Source of the DNA: Alphaproteobacteria bacterium
Lineage (GTDB): Bacteria > Pseudomonadota > Alphaproteobacteria > GCA-2731375
Direction: 5' to 3'
DNA: 64,000 bases
NCBI GenBank assembly: GCA_021776235.1
Contig: JAJFGG010000096.1
Location: forward strand, 21,485-85,484
This document shows, piece after piece, positions 44,847 to 52,773 of this stretch; positions within the stretch are counted from its first letter, which is position 1, and every line of letters begins with the position of its first letter. A model generated the notes under the pieces. The model was not told the origin of the DNA. It saw only the letters and a list, made by a program, of their open reading frames with translations, and did no database searches. The position numbers and the translations under genes are program-made.

Positions 44847-44940
44847 TCGTCTCCGCGCGCCCTCGGATGGCGTCGAGAAGGCTTGACGATGTCCCACATC
44901 ACCTGCGCCTCCTCTCCTACCCGAGGGCGCGCGGAGACGA
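44847..44940 (-). repeat. Hairpin unit B of the double-hairpin element
   Basis: Stem arms 44847-44866 (TCGTCTCCGCGCGCCCTCGG) and 44921-44940 pair over all 20 bases. Read on the minus strand the 54-nt loop begins GTAGGAG and ends CGACGCCAT, matching unit A's loop, although only 9 of 20 stem positions agree between the units. Confidence 0.9.
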
Positions 44941-44972
44941 TCTATATGGGTCCCTATCAGCGCAAAGTGGTA

Positions 44973-45761
44973 TTAGTCATCGGTAAGGAAGGCAACGTCA
45001 CGGGGCAGGTGCAACAGGGACTGGCCGCCATCTATGGTAATGACCTCTCCGGTCAGGGCGGGGGCGGAAAGGATGAAGCGCAGGGCCGCCACCAATTGTT
45101 CCACGGTACTGCCCTGGCCCAGGGGGTTCAGGGCATGGGCGGTCCGGAACCCTTGCTCGGATTGATTGGCGCTGGGCAAGGTAATGCCGGGGGCGATGCC
45201 ACAAACCCTGACCCGTGGCGCCAGTTCCATGGCTAAAACCTTGGTCGCTCCCAACAGGCCGTATTTTGCAATGGTGTAGGAAAAGAAGTCAGGATTCAGA
45301 GCGAACAATTTATTGTCCAGCAGATTGATCACCACGCCCGGGGTTTCGTCGTCAGGGTTCCGGGCGCCAAGGTTGCGGGCGAAGTCGCGCGCGAGAAAAA
45401 CCGGCGCGCGCAAATTCACCGCCTGATGGTCTTGCCAGCTGTTCAGGGTCATGTTCAGCGCTGAATCGTTTTCAAACAATGACGCGTTGTTGATTAAACA
45501 GCCCAGCGGCGGGGCGTTGCAGGCGGCGGCGGCAATCAATCCGGCCACCGCGTCCGCATCCCTCAGGTCCGCGGGCAGCAGGTGGCCCTGGCCGCCGTCG
45601 GCCTTGATTTGCGCCAACAGTGCCTCCGCCTCGCGGCCCGAAGCATGATAATGGATTGCGACATGCCAGCCGTCCGCGGCCAAGGCCCGGGCCATGGCCG
45701 CACCGACGCGTTTGGCCCCACCGGTGATCAGCGCTGATCGATGCGTATCCGGGCTCGTCAT
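44973..45761 (-). CDS. SDR-family reductase, FolM/pteridine-reductase-like
   Basis: 262 residues. The Rossmann motif reads TGGAKRVGAAMARALAADGW, NAG-like motif LINNASLF, and catalytic Tyr-x-x-x-Lys YTIAKYGL. The TGGAKRVG form and LGATKVLAMELAPRVRVCGI fit the FolM dihydromonapterin reductase/pteridine reductase branch. The last codons FLTDD run into TAA, two bases of which belong to the adjoining double-hairpin element, so the element may have trimmed or replaced the original C-terminus. Confidence 0.82.
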   Translation of the reverse strand: MTSPDTHRSALITGGAKRVGAAMARALAADGWHVAIHYHASGREAEALLAQIKADGGQGHLLPADLRDADAVAGLIAAAACNAPPLGCLINNASLFENDSALNMTLNSWQDHQAVNLRAPVFLARDFARNLGARNPDDETPGVVINLLDNKLFALNPDFFSYTIAKYGLLGATKVLAMELAPRVRVCGIAPGITLPSANQSEQGFRTAHALNPLGQGSTVEQLVAALRFILSAPALTGEVITIDGGQSLLHLPRDVAFLTDD

Positions 45762-45793
45762 CTACTGGTCTTGCCCCAGTCTCGGTACAAGGG

Positions 45794-46975
45794 TCAAGGT
45801 AACAATTCTGCCAGCACGGCGTTCAGGACGCTGCGGCCGTCTGGGCTGGCGGCCAGATTGTTCCCCCGCCATGTCAGCAGGTCGCCGTCCAACAGGCGTT
45901 CCAGGCCGGGACCGGCCAGCCAATCCGCCAGAGGCTCGCCGACTTCGGCCAGGAAGGCCGTGCCGTCAACGCCCTCGGTCAGACGCAGGCCCATCATCAA
46001 CATCTCCGTTGCCCGTTCTTCCACCGACAGGGTCGTTTCCGTCGTCCGCCGCTCACCCGCCAACCAACGCTCGGGCGAGGTGCGCTGGCTGGTCGCCAGG
46101 CGTTGACCATCGATCAGCAGCCGGCCATGGGCGCCCGGCCCCAGTCCCAGATACTCGCCATAGCGCCAATAAGCCAGATTATGGCGGCTTTCCTGGCCTG
46201 GCGCGGCATGGTTTGAAATCTCATAGGCCGGCAGGCCCGCCGCCATACAGCTTTCCTGGGTTGCCTGATACAGATCGGCCGCCAGATCGCCATCCGCCGC
46301 CTCTACCGTGCCGTCAAAGGCGGTGCCTTTTTCGATGGTCAATTGATACAGCGACAAATGGTTCGGCCCCAGCGCCAAGGCCCGGGACAGCTCCGCTTGC
46401 CACTGTCCGACATCCTGGCCGGGCCGGGCATAGATCAGGTCGAAATTGCAGCGCGGATAGACTGCGCGGGCCAGTTCCAGGGCGGCCATGGCCTCTTTGG
46501 CATTATGATTGCGGCCCAGGCGGCGCAGATCACCATCGTTAAGCGCTTGTACGCCCAGGGATAGGCGGTTGACCCCGGCGGTGGCGTAGGCACGAAAGCG
46601 GCCGGCCTCCACCGACGTGGGGTTGGCTTCCAAGGTGACTTCCACGCCCCCGCCTTCCCCGGCAGTACCCGCCATCGACCAGTGGCCGGAAATTCGGTCC
46701 AACAGGGCAGAGACGGTTTCGGGCGGCATCAGGGAAGGCGTGCCGCCGCCAAAAAAGATACTGCTGACGGTGCGCCCCGGTAGCCGCGCGGCGGCCTGGT
46801 CCAATTCGTCCAACAGGGCCTGGCGCCAGGCCGTTTGGTCGACCTGATCGCGCACATGGCTGTTGAAATCGCAATAAGGACATTTGGCCAGACAAAACGG
46901 CCAATGCAGATAGATGGCGAATTCGTGCGCCCTGGCTTGGCTGCCGCCTCGCCTATGATCCGCTGAAACAGCCAT
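45794..46975 (-). CDS. hemW: HemW-type radical SAM protein
   Basis: 393 residues from the ATG at 46975. The radical SAM cluster motif CxxxCxxC is in [29 protein letters not shown] and [20 protein letters not shown] follow, as does the HemN_C region ([24 protein letters not shown], here [17 protein letters not shown]). HemW is a haem chaperone often misannotated as coproporphyrinogen oxidase. It overlaps the end of rdgB by 23 bases, as in many alphaproteobacteria. Confidence 0.93.
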   Translation of the reverse strand: MAVSADHRRGGSQARAHEFAIYLHWPFCLAKCPYCDFNSHVRDQVDQTAWRQALLDELDQAAARLPGRTVSSIFFGGGTPSLMPPETVSALLDRISGHWSMAGTAGEGGGVEVTLEANPTSVEAGRFRAYATAGVNRLSLGVQALNDGDLRRLGRNHNAKEAMAALELARAVYPRCNFDLIYARPGQDVGQWQAELSRALALGPNHLSLYQLTIEKGTAFDGTVEAADGDLAADLYQATQESCMAAGLPAYEISNHAAPGQESRHNLAYWRYGEYLGLGPGAHGRLLIDGQRLATSQRTSPERWLAGERRTTETTLSVEERATEMLMMGLRLTEGVDGTAFLAEVGEPLADWLAGPGLERLLDGDLLTWRGNNLAASPDGRSVLNAVLAELLP

Positions 46976-47555
46976 CAATCAGCTTTTGAAAAGCCACGGC
47001 ACGATGGGACATGCGTTGCTTTTCATCATAGGGCATTTCACCAAAGGTCTGGCCGTAGCCGTCGGGTATAAACATTGGATCATAGCCGAAGCCGTCTTCG
47101 CCCCGCGGCGGCCAGATCAGTTTGCCGTGGACCTGGCCCTCAAAATGCTCCACATGTCCGTCCGGCCAGGCCAGCGCCAGGGCCGAGACAAAATAGGCCC
47201 GGCGGTCAGCATTTTCCCCCAGCTTCTCCTGCACCAGTGCCATGGCCATCTGGAAATCCCGTCCCGGTCCGGCCCAACGGGCAGAATAGATGCCGGGCGC
47301 GCCATTCAGGGCCACCACCGCCAGACCGCTGTCATCCGCCAGGGCCGGCAAGCCGGACGCCTGAGTGGCCGCGGCCGCCTTCAACACCGCATTGGCGGTG
47401 AAGGTATCACCGGTCTCCTCCGGTTCCGGCAAATCCAACTGGGCGGCGGAAACGATATCAATGGCAAAAGGCGCCAACAGATCGGCGATCTCCCTCACCT
47501 TGCCCCCATTATGGGAGGCCACAACCAGACGCGCTGCGGTGAAGTGGCGGACCAT
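46953..47555 (-). CDS. rdgB: RdgB/HAM1 non-canonical purine NTP pyrophosphatase
   Basis: 200 residues. Family motifs: [17 protein letters not shown] (usual T/SxNxGK), [20 protein letters not shown] with the catalytic acidic pair, [20 protein letters not shown] and [15 protein letters not shown]. It removes ITP, dITP and XTP from the nucleotide pool. It lies 4 bases after rph, in the conserved rph-rdgB-hemW order. Confidence 0.95.
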   Translation of the reverse strand: MVRHFTAARLVVASHNGGKVREIADLLAPFAIDIVSAAQLDLPEPEETGDTFTANAVLKAAAATQASGLPALADDSGLAVVALNGAPGIYSARWAGPGRDFQMAMALVQEKLGENADRRAYFVSALALAWPDGHVEHFEGQVHGKLIWPPRGEDGFGYDPMFIPDGYGQTFGEMPYDEKQRMSHRAVAFQKLIDGCFSGS

Positions 47556-47559
47556 GGAC

Positions 47560-48279
47560 CTAAACCGCCGCGATCGCCCGCTTTTGCGACCCGACCAGAT
47601 TGCCGATGCCCTGTTCGGCCAGGATCAGCAGATCATCGAACTGGGCCCTGGTAAATGGGTCTTCTTCCGCCGTGCCCTGGATTTCAACGATGCCGCCATT
47701 GCCGGTCAGGACAAAGTTGGCATCAGCCTGGGCGTTGGAGTCTTCGGCATAATCCAGGTCCAGCACCGCTGTGTCCTTGTACAGGCCGCAGCTGACGGCG
47801 GCGACGTGGTCGGTCAAGGGCATTTTTTCGATCAGTCCCTGTTTCAACATCCCGGCGAGCGCTATATGCAGTGCCACCCAGGCGCCGGTGATGGAGGCGG
47901 TGCGGGTGCCGCCGTCCGCCTGCAGGACATCACAGTCCAGGCGAATTTGCCGCTCGCCCATGGCCTTCAGGTCGGTTACCGCGCGCAGGGAACGGCCGAT
48001 CAGACGCTGAATTTCCTGGGTCCGGCCCGATTGCTTGCCGCGCGCCGCTTCCCGCCCCGTGCGGGTATGGGTTGAGCGCGGCAACATGCCGTATTCCGCC
48101 GTTACCCAGCCCTGGCCGCTGTTGCGCAAAAAGGGCGGTACCCGGTCATCCAAAGAGGCGGCGCAGAGCACATGGGTATCGCCAAAACGGACCAGGCACG
48201 AGCCTTCCGCATACTTGGCAAAGCCTGGCTCCAGGGTGACTTCACGTAACTGATCGGTGGCGCGGCCCGATGGACGCAT
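47560..48279 (-). CDS. rph: RNase PH
   Basis: 239 residues from the ATG at 48279, preceded by AGGAG at good spacing. It shows [40 protein letters not shown], the phosphate-binding region with [18 protein letters not shown], and [20 protein letters not shown]. Phosphorolytic 3'-to-5' exoribonuclease that trims tRNA precursors. It is divergent from hrcA with about 110 bases between. Confidence 0.97.
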   Translation of the reverse strand: MRPSGRATDQLREVTLEPGFAKYAEGSCLVRFGDTHVLCAASLDDRVPPFLRNSGQGWVTAEYGMLPRSTHTRTGREAARGKQSGRTQEIQRLIGRSLRAVTDLKAMGERQIRLDCDVLQADGGTRTASITGAWVALHIALAGMLKQGLIEKMPLTDHVAAVSCGLYKDTAVLDLDYAEDSNAQADANFVLTGNGGIVEIQGTAEEDPFTRAQFDDLLILAEQGIGNLVGSQKRAIAAV

Positions 48280-48390
48280 GGTAAGTACTCCTAAAAATCC
48301 GGGGGTCAAATTCTGCTGCCCTATCTAGCGGGACAGAGCGTCGCCGTCCAGGGCCGCGTTGACGCGTCCGGGGCCCGTCCCTACATTGCT

Positions 48391-49458
48391 ATGACAATGA
48401 CTCTTCGACCAACCCATATGCCTGAAATCGGCGCCCTGGATCAGCGCAACCGTGAAATTTTTCGCGAGGTGGTGGAATCCTTTCTCGAGACCGGCAGCCC
48501 GGTTGGCTCCCGCACCCTGTCCCGCCGCCTGAACAGCAGTCTTTCGCCTGCTTCCGTCCGCAACATCATGGCGGATCTGGAGGAGGCGGGCCTGCTGCAC
48601 GCGCCCCACACCTCGGCCGGCCGATTGCCGACCGACCGGGGTCTGCGGCTGTTCATCGACGGTCTTTTGGAACTTGGCGATCTGGGGGAACAGGAACGGG
48701 CCGAGATCGAGGCCCATTGCGCCGGCGCCGGGCGCAGTTTCGAGGATATGCTGATCCATGCCTCGGAGATGCTTTCAGGTCTTTCAGGTTGGGCCGGGCT
48801 GGTCATGGCGCCGAAGTTGGAAGCGCCGTTGAAGCATCTGGAGTTCATCTCCCTGGGCGACGGCCGGGCCCTGGTGGTCATCGTGGGTGAATCCGGGGCG
48901 GTGGAAAACCGCATTATCGAGGTGCCCCCGGGTCTGCCGCCCTCGGCCCTGGTCGAGGCCTCGAACTATTTGAACGCCCGTCTGCGCGGCGCCACGCTGG
49001 CCGAGGCCCGGCGCGACATTCTGGAGGAAATCGAACAACATCGGGCCGAGTTGGACGAGGTGACGGCGCGGGTCGTGGAAAGTGGCCTGGCAATTTGGGG
49101 CGGCGGCGAACAAAAGCCCACTTTGATCGTGCGTGGCCGGGCCAATTTGTTGGAGGATATCTCGGCGGCGGAGGATCTGGAACGGGTCCGCCATCTATTC
49201 GCTGATCTGGAAAGCAAGGAAGCCCTGATTGAAGTTCTTGAATTGGCCAACGAGGGCCCCGGTGTGCGGGTCTTTGTCGGCTCGGAAAGCCAATTGTTCA
49301 GCCTCACCGGTTCCTCCATGATCGTGGCGCCATACTCCAACAGCAGCCAGGAAGTCATCGGCGCCATCGGCGTGGTCGGGCCCATGCACCTGAACTATGC
49401 CCGCATCGTCCCCATGGTAGACTACACGGCGCGGGTAATCGGCCGCCTGATCGGTTGA
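48391..49458 (+). CDS. hrcA: Heat-inducible transcription repressor HrcA
   Basis: 355 residues (ATG 48391; 48397 or 48418 are alternatives). Winged-helix start: ALDQRNREIFREVVESFLET, GSPVGSRTLSRRL and PASVRNIMADLEEAGLLHAP. The middle part shows TSAGRLPTDRGLRLFIDGLL and the GAF-like end GSSMIVAPYSNSSQEVIGAI with VVGPMHLNYARIVPMVDYTA. HrcA represses groESL through CIRCE; no CIRCE site was found in this window. Confidence 0.96.
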   Translation: MTMTLRPTHMPEIGALDQRNREIFREVVESFLETGSPVGSRTLSRRLNSSLSPASVRNIMADLEEAGLLHAPHTSAGRLPTDRGLRLFIDGLLELGDLGEQERAEIEAHCAGAGRSFEDMLIHASEMLSGLSGWAGLVMAPKLEAPLKHLEFISLGDGRALVVIVGESGAVENRIIEVPPGLPPSALVEASNYLNARLRGATLAEARRDILEEIEQHRAELDEVTARVVESGLAIWGGGEQKPTLIVRGRANLLEDISAAEDLERVRHLFADLESKEALIEVLELANEGPGVRVFVGSESQLFSLTGSSMIVAPYSNSSQEVIGAIGVVGPMHLNYARIVPMVDYTARVIGRLIG

Positions 49459-49474
49459 CCCCGTCGGTGAATGG

Positions 49475-49504
49475 GTTCAAAAGGCGGTCTGGAAACCCTA
49501 TATA
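49475..49504 (+). promoter_or_regulatory. Candidate sigma32-type heat-shock promoter of grpE
   Basis: CCCTATATA at 49496-49504 closely matches the heat-shock -10 (CCCCATNTA type). GTTCAAA at 49475-49481 is a plausible -35, 14 bases upstream. It lies 42 bases before the grpE ATG. Confidence 0.45.
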
Positions 49505-49546
49505 CTGTGTAAGAACCCACAATCAGCGCCTGTAACCGAGGACAAG

Positions 49547-50260
49547 ATGGACGAAGCCGAAAAAATTGAGAATTCGGAAGAGGTTGGCCCCGAAGCCGCC
49601 GCGGGCGGCGATCACAGTGGCGGCGATCACGGGGGCGGCGGCATAGCGGGGCAAGCGGGAGGCCCCGGGCCAATGGAGACGGCTGCCGGTGGCGCCGATC
49701 CGGCCGACGAGCCGGACGAGTTGGAATTGGCCTATGGCGAGGTCGCCGATTTGAAGGACAAGCTGTTGCGCGCCATGGCCGAGACCGAGAATCTTCGCCG
49801 CCGGGGCGAGCGGGAAAAAGACGACCTGCGAAAATACGCCGTTGCTGATTTCGCCCGTGACATTTTGGCAGTGTCCGACAATCTGCAGCGGGCCCTGTCG
49901 TCCGTCGATGAAGAAGCCAGAAAAAGCAGCCCCGAATTGGACCAGTTGCTGGAAGGCGTGGAATTGACCCAGCGCGAACTGCAGGGCCATTTCGACAAAC
50001 ACGGTATCAAGGAAATCAATCCCCTGGGCGAAAAGCTGGACCCAAACCTGCATCAGGCCGTGGTGCAGATTGACCATCCCGAGGCGCCCCACGGCACCGT
50101 CGTTCAGGTCATGCAGCCCGGCTATGTGATCCAGGACCGCCTGCTTCGCGCGGCCATGGTTGGCGTCGCCAAGGGACAGCCCGCGGCAAAACCGGCCGCC
50201 GAGGCCCATGGCGAAGCCACGGCGCCGGATGGTGGCCACAACGTGGATACCCAGGCATAA
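49547..50260 (+). CDS. grpE: Nucleotide exchange factor GrpE
   Basis: 237 residues. A disordered acidic/Gly-rich N-terminus (1-60) is followed by the long coiled coil (ELAYGEVADLKDKLLRAMAE, ETENLRRRGEREKDD), FARDILAVSDNLQRAL and the beta domain with NPLGEKLDPNLHQAVVQ and GTVVQVMQPGYVIQDRLLRA. It releases ADP from DnaK. The N- and C-termini are longer than in E. coli. dnaK is not in the window. Confidence 0.96.
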   Translation: MDEAEKIENSEEVGPEAAAGGDHSGGDHGGGGIAGQAGGPGPMETAAGGADPADEPDELELAYGEVADLKDKLLRAMAETENLRRRGEREKDDLRKYAVADFARDILAVSDNLQRALSSVDEEARKSSPELDQLLEGVELTQRELQGHFDKHGIKEINPLGEKLDPNLHQAVVQIDHPEAPHGTVVQVMQPGYVIQDRLLRAAMVGVAKGQPAAKPAAEAHGEATAPDGGHNVDTQA

Positions 50261-50309
50261 TATCACCGACCATTGGGACAAGACTCTTCTGAGTAAAAAT
50301 GGCGGCTGA

Positions 50310-51554
50310 ATGAGCGCTGCACGACCCGTCATAAGCAACAAACAGGCACGGCGGATCTTCATGGCGCGGCAGGGCTTGTGCCTGCCGCCGCACAAGCCGC
50401 AAAGCAAAGCCGATCTGCAGGCCCTGATCCATCGCTTGGGGTTCGTGCAAATGGATAGCATCCGCACCGTGGAACGGGCTCATCACATGGTGCTTTTCGC
50501 GCGCAATCAGAACTATCGGCGGGAACACCTGCGCCAATTACTGGAGCAAGACCGCCATCTGTTTGAGCACTGGACCCACGATGCCGCCCTCATCCCCACG
50601 GAGTTCTATCATCACTGGCGGCACCGGTTTGCGCTGGCCGAAGTTCACCTGCGCGAGCGCTGGCGCAAGTCCAGGCCAACCGATTCGGACGGCGGGCGGC
50701 GCATTGGCTTCGAAGACATGATGGAAACAGTGAAACGCCACGTCAGACAGAACGGACCGACCCTGGCGCGGGAGCTGAAGACAAAAAGCAGCGGGCAACA
50801 AAAAGACGCAAATAGCTGGTGGCAATGGCATCCCTCTAAAACTGCTTTGGAATTCTTGTGGCGCACCGGGGAATTATCCGTTAGCCGGCGGGAGGGTTTC
50901 CAGAAGGTCTATGACCTGTCGGCCCGCGTCATTCCGAAGCAGGTGCGGCAAAAGGCAGGACAGTCGAAAGACGGATTTATTGACTGGGCCTGCAACAATG
51001 CCCTGGACCGCCTGGCATTCGCGACCGCAGGTGAGCTGGCGGCCTATTGGGGTTCGGTCAACGCTGCCGAGGCCAAGTCCTGGTGCGCCGGGAACCTTGG
51101 CGAAGATCTAATCGAGGTGCTGGTCGAAAGTGCTGATGGCAGCCCGGCAAAACCGGCCTTTGCCCGCCCTGAATTGTTGGCGGAAACAGGCAACGCCGCC
51201 ATGCCGCCCGGCCGTTTGCGGGTGCTTAGCCCTTTTGATCCCCTGGTCAGGGACCGCAAGCGGTTGCGGCGCCTATTCAATTTTGACTATCGCATCGAAA
51301 TTTTCGTGCCCGAGGCCCGGCGCAAGTATGGTTATTACGTCTTTCCCATATTGGAGAAAGACCGAATGATCGGCCGCATCGATATGAAGGCAAGACGCGA
51401 TGTTGAAACACTGCACGTAACCGGGTTATGGCACGAACCCAAGGTCAAGCCGACCCGGGCCCGGAGCGAAGGTCTGATTGCGGAACTCAACCGGCACGCC
51501 AAATTCATCGGCATGAAAAAAGTTTCCTACGAGCCTGACTACCTCAAAGCATAG
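50310..51554 (+). CDS. YcaQ-family winged-helix DNA glycosylase
   Basis: 414 residues. The catalytic Gln-x-Asp motif is visible as GFVQMDSIRTVERAHH (Gln47, Asp49), with LFEHWTHDAALIPTEFYHHW, TKTALEFLWRTGEL-like SKTALEFLWRTGELSVSRRE and RLRVLSPFDPLVRDRKRLRR. YcaQ/AlkX members unhook interstrand crosslinks or excise bulky alkyl lesions. It starts 49 bases after grpE and runs independently of the neighbouring dioxygenase. Confidence 0.9.
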   Translation: MSAARPVISNKQARRIFMARQGLCLPPHKPQSKADLQALIHRLGFVQMDSIRTVERAHHMVLFARNQNYRREHLRQLLEQDRHLFEHWTHDAALIPTEFYHHWRHRFALAEVHLRERWRKSRPTDSDGGRRIGFEDMMETVKRHVRQNGPTLARELKTKSSGQQKDANSWWQWHPSKTALEFLWRTGELSVSRREGFQKVYDLSARVIPKQVRQKAGQSKDGFIDWACNNALDRLAFATAGELAAYWGSVNAAEAKSWCAGNLGEDLIEVLVESADGSPAKPAFARPELLAETGNAAMPPGRLRVLSPFDPLVRDRKRLRRLFNFDYRIEIFVPEARRKYGYYVFPILEKDRMIGRIDMKARRDVETLHVTGLWHEPKVKPTRARSEGLIAELNRHAKFIGMKKVSYEPDYLKA

Positions 51555-51615
51555 CGGTGGTCCGGCCTCGCGTGAATTGCCTCGACACCGGCCCCTGTAC
51601 GGGTGACGATGAGGG

Positions 51616-52623
51616 ATGGAGCCGGGGCAAAGCATTCCCATTATAGATATTGGCGGGCTGATTACGGATGACGGCGCCGCCGTTGCGGCCATTGCCGAGC
51701 AAGTGCGGGCGGCTTGCCTCAATAGCGGCTTCTTTTATCTTTCGGGCCACGGCATCGCGGCGGATCTGCTGGCTGAGGTGTTTTCCGCCAACCGCGCCTT
51801 TCACGCCCTCCCGCTGGCGCAGAAACTGCATATCAAGTTGAACCGGTGGCATCGCGGCTATCAGCCTTTTGCCACCTCGACCCTGGTCTCGTCCGCCCGC
51901 TTCGCGCCGGCCGCCGCGGCCAACCAGCTCGAATCGTTTTTCCTGCGTCATGAGGTCTCGCCCGACGACCCCGGCTATCAATTACGCGAATTGATGGGGC
52001 CGAACCAATGGCCGGACGTTGCGGTGTTTCGCGATGTGGTCAGCAGATATGATGCGGCCGTGTGTGAATTGGGTATGCGTTTGTTGCCGGTGTTTTCCCT
52101 GGCCGTGGGCGAATGTCAGGATTTCTTCCGGCAATTCTTTCGCAATCCATCGACGGCACTGCGCCTGATCCATTATCCAGCAGCACCCGAGAGCCCGTCC
52201 GAGGACCTGTACGGTATTTACCCTCACACGGACTATGGCTTTATTACCATTCTGGCCCAGGACGATGTGGGCGGACTGGAAATACAGGCCGTTGACGGCG
52301 GCTGGATGCCGGCGCCCTCCGTGCCAGGCACCTTGATCGTCAATATTGGCGATATTCTGGCCCGGTGGACCAACGAGGTGTTCAATTCGACGCCACACCG
52401 GGTGATCAATCCGTCGACCCGCCGCAGCCGCTATTCCGTGGGCCTGTTCTTTGATCCCGATATTGAGGCCCAGATCCGCTGCCTTGACCGCTTCACCGGA
52501 CCCGGGCAACCGGTCATGCATCCCCCCATCCGTTATGGGGACTATTTTCAGAACCGCCTGGATAACAACTATCCCGACCGGGTCGGCGTGGCCGCAACGG
52601 ACAACCGGTGGGCTCCAGGATAA
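51616..52623 (+). CDS. Isopenicillin N synthase-like 2-oxoglutarate/Fe(II) dioxygenase
   Basis: 335 residues. N-terminal DIOX_N domain (IPIIDIGGLITDDGAAVAAI, GFFYLSGHGIAADL) and the catalytic domain with iron ligands His-x-Asp in GIYPHTDYGFITIL and His in NSTPHRVINPST, then the 2OG-binding Arg-x-Ser in SRYSVGLFFDPD. The family includes enzymes of secondary metabolism and purine or hormone oxidation; the substrate cannot be called. Context gives no pathway. Confidence 0.9.
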   Translation: MEPGQSIPIIDIGGLITDDGAAVAAIAEQVRAACLNSGFFYLSGHGIAADLLAEVFSANRAFHALPLAQKLHIKLNRWHRGYQPFATSTLVSSARFAPAAAANQLESFFLRHEVSPDDPGYQLRELMGPNQWPDVAVFRDVVSRYDAAVCELGMRLLPVFSLAVGECQDFFRQFFRNPSTALRLIHYPAAPESPSEDLYGIYPHTDYGFITILAQDDVGGLEIQAVDGGWMPAPSVPGTLIVNIGDILARWTNEVFNSTPHRVINPSTRRSRYSVGLFFDPDIEAQIRCLDRFTGPGQPVMHPPIRYGDYFQNRLDNNYPDRVGVAATDNRWAPG

Positions 52624-52773
52624 AACTGCTGGGAAGACGCCTTCAGCTGCAACAACTGCCGCGGCGTTGGTTGTATAGAATCACGGTTCCATTAACGTGG
52701 GCGAGTGACTAAGATCAGCCCGCGACAAAAATGCTATCTGGGAAGTATAGGTTGCTATAAGGAAAATATTCCT

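Larger units (their letters stand above)
44710..44974. repeat. 265-bp symmetric double-hairpin element
   Basis: The parts are 34, 94, 9, 94 and 34 bases and form an exact dyad centred on 44842. The outer arms (44710-44743 and 44941-44974) are perfect inverted repeats starting AATACCACTTTGCG. Each 94-base unit is a hairpin with a 20-bp perfect stem and a 54-nt loop; the 9-base centre is CCGTTCCGG. The units are related in inverted orientation: 33 of 54 loop positions agree, while 11 of 20 stem pairs differ with pairing kept in both. GGTATTA occurs at 44703-44709 and 44969-44975. It sits between convergent genes and supplies two bases of the SDR stop codon. I know no named family for it. Confidence 0.9.

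Noticed and set aside
44679..45236. Open frames through the double-hairpin element on both strands that share the end MGPYQRKVV
   Set aside because: Both peptides follow from the inverted outer arms and related loops. There is no ribosome site or homologous protein, and stem pairing explains the conservation better than coding.
45794..46975. Coproporphyrinogen III oxidase HemN
   Set aside because: Length, overlap with rdgB and sequence style fit HemW, the haem chaperone, rather than HemN.
48280..49546. CIRCE operator near hrcA or grpE
   Set aside because: No TTAGCACTC with its inverted partner was found in either upstream region.
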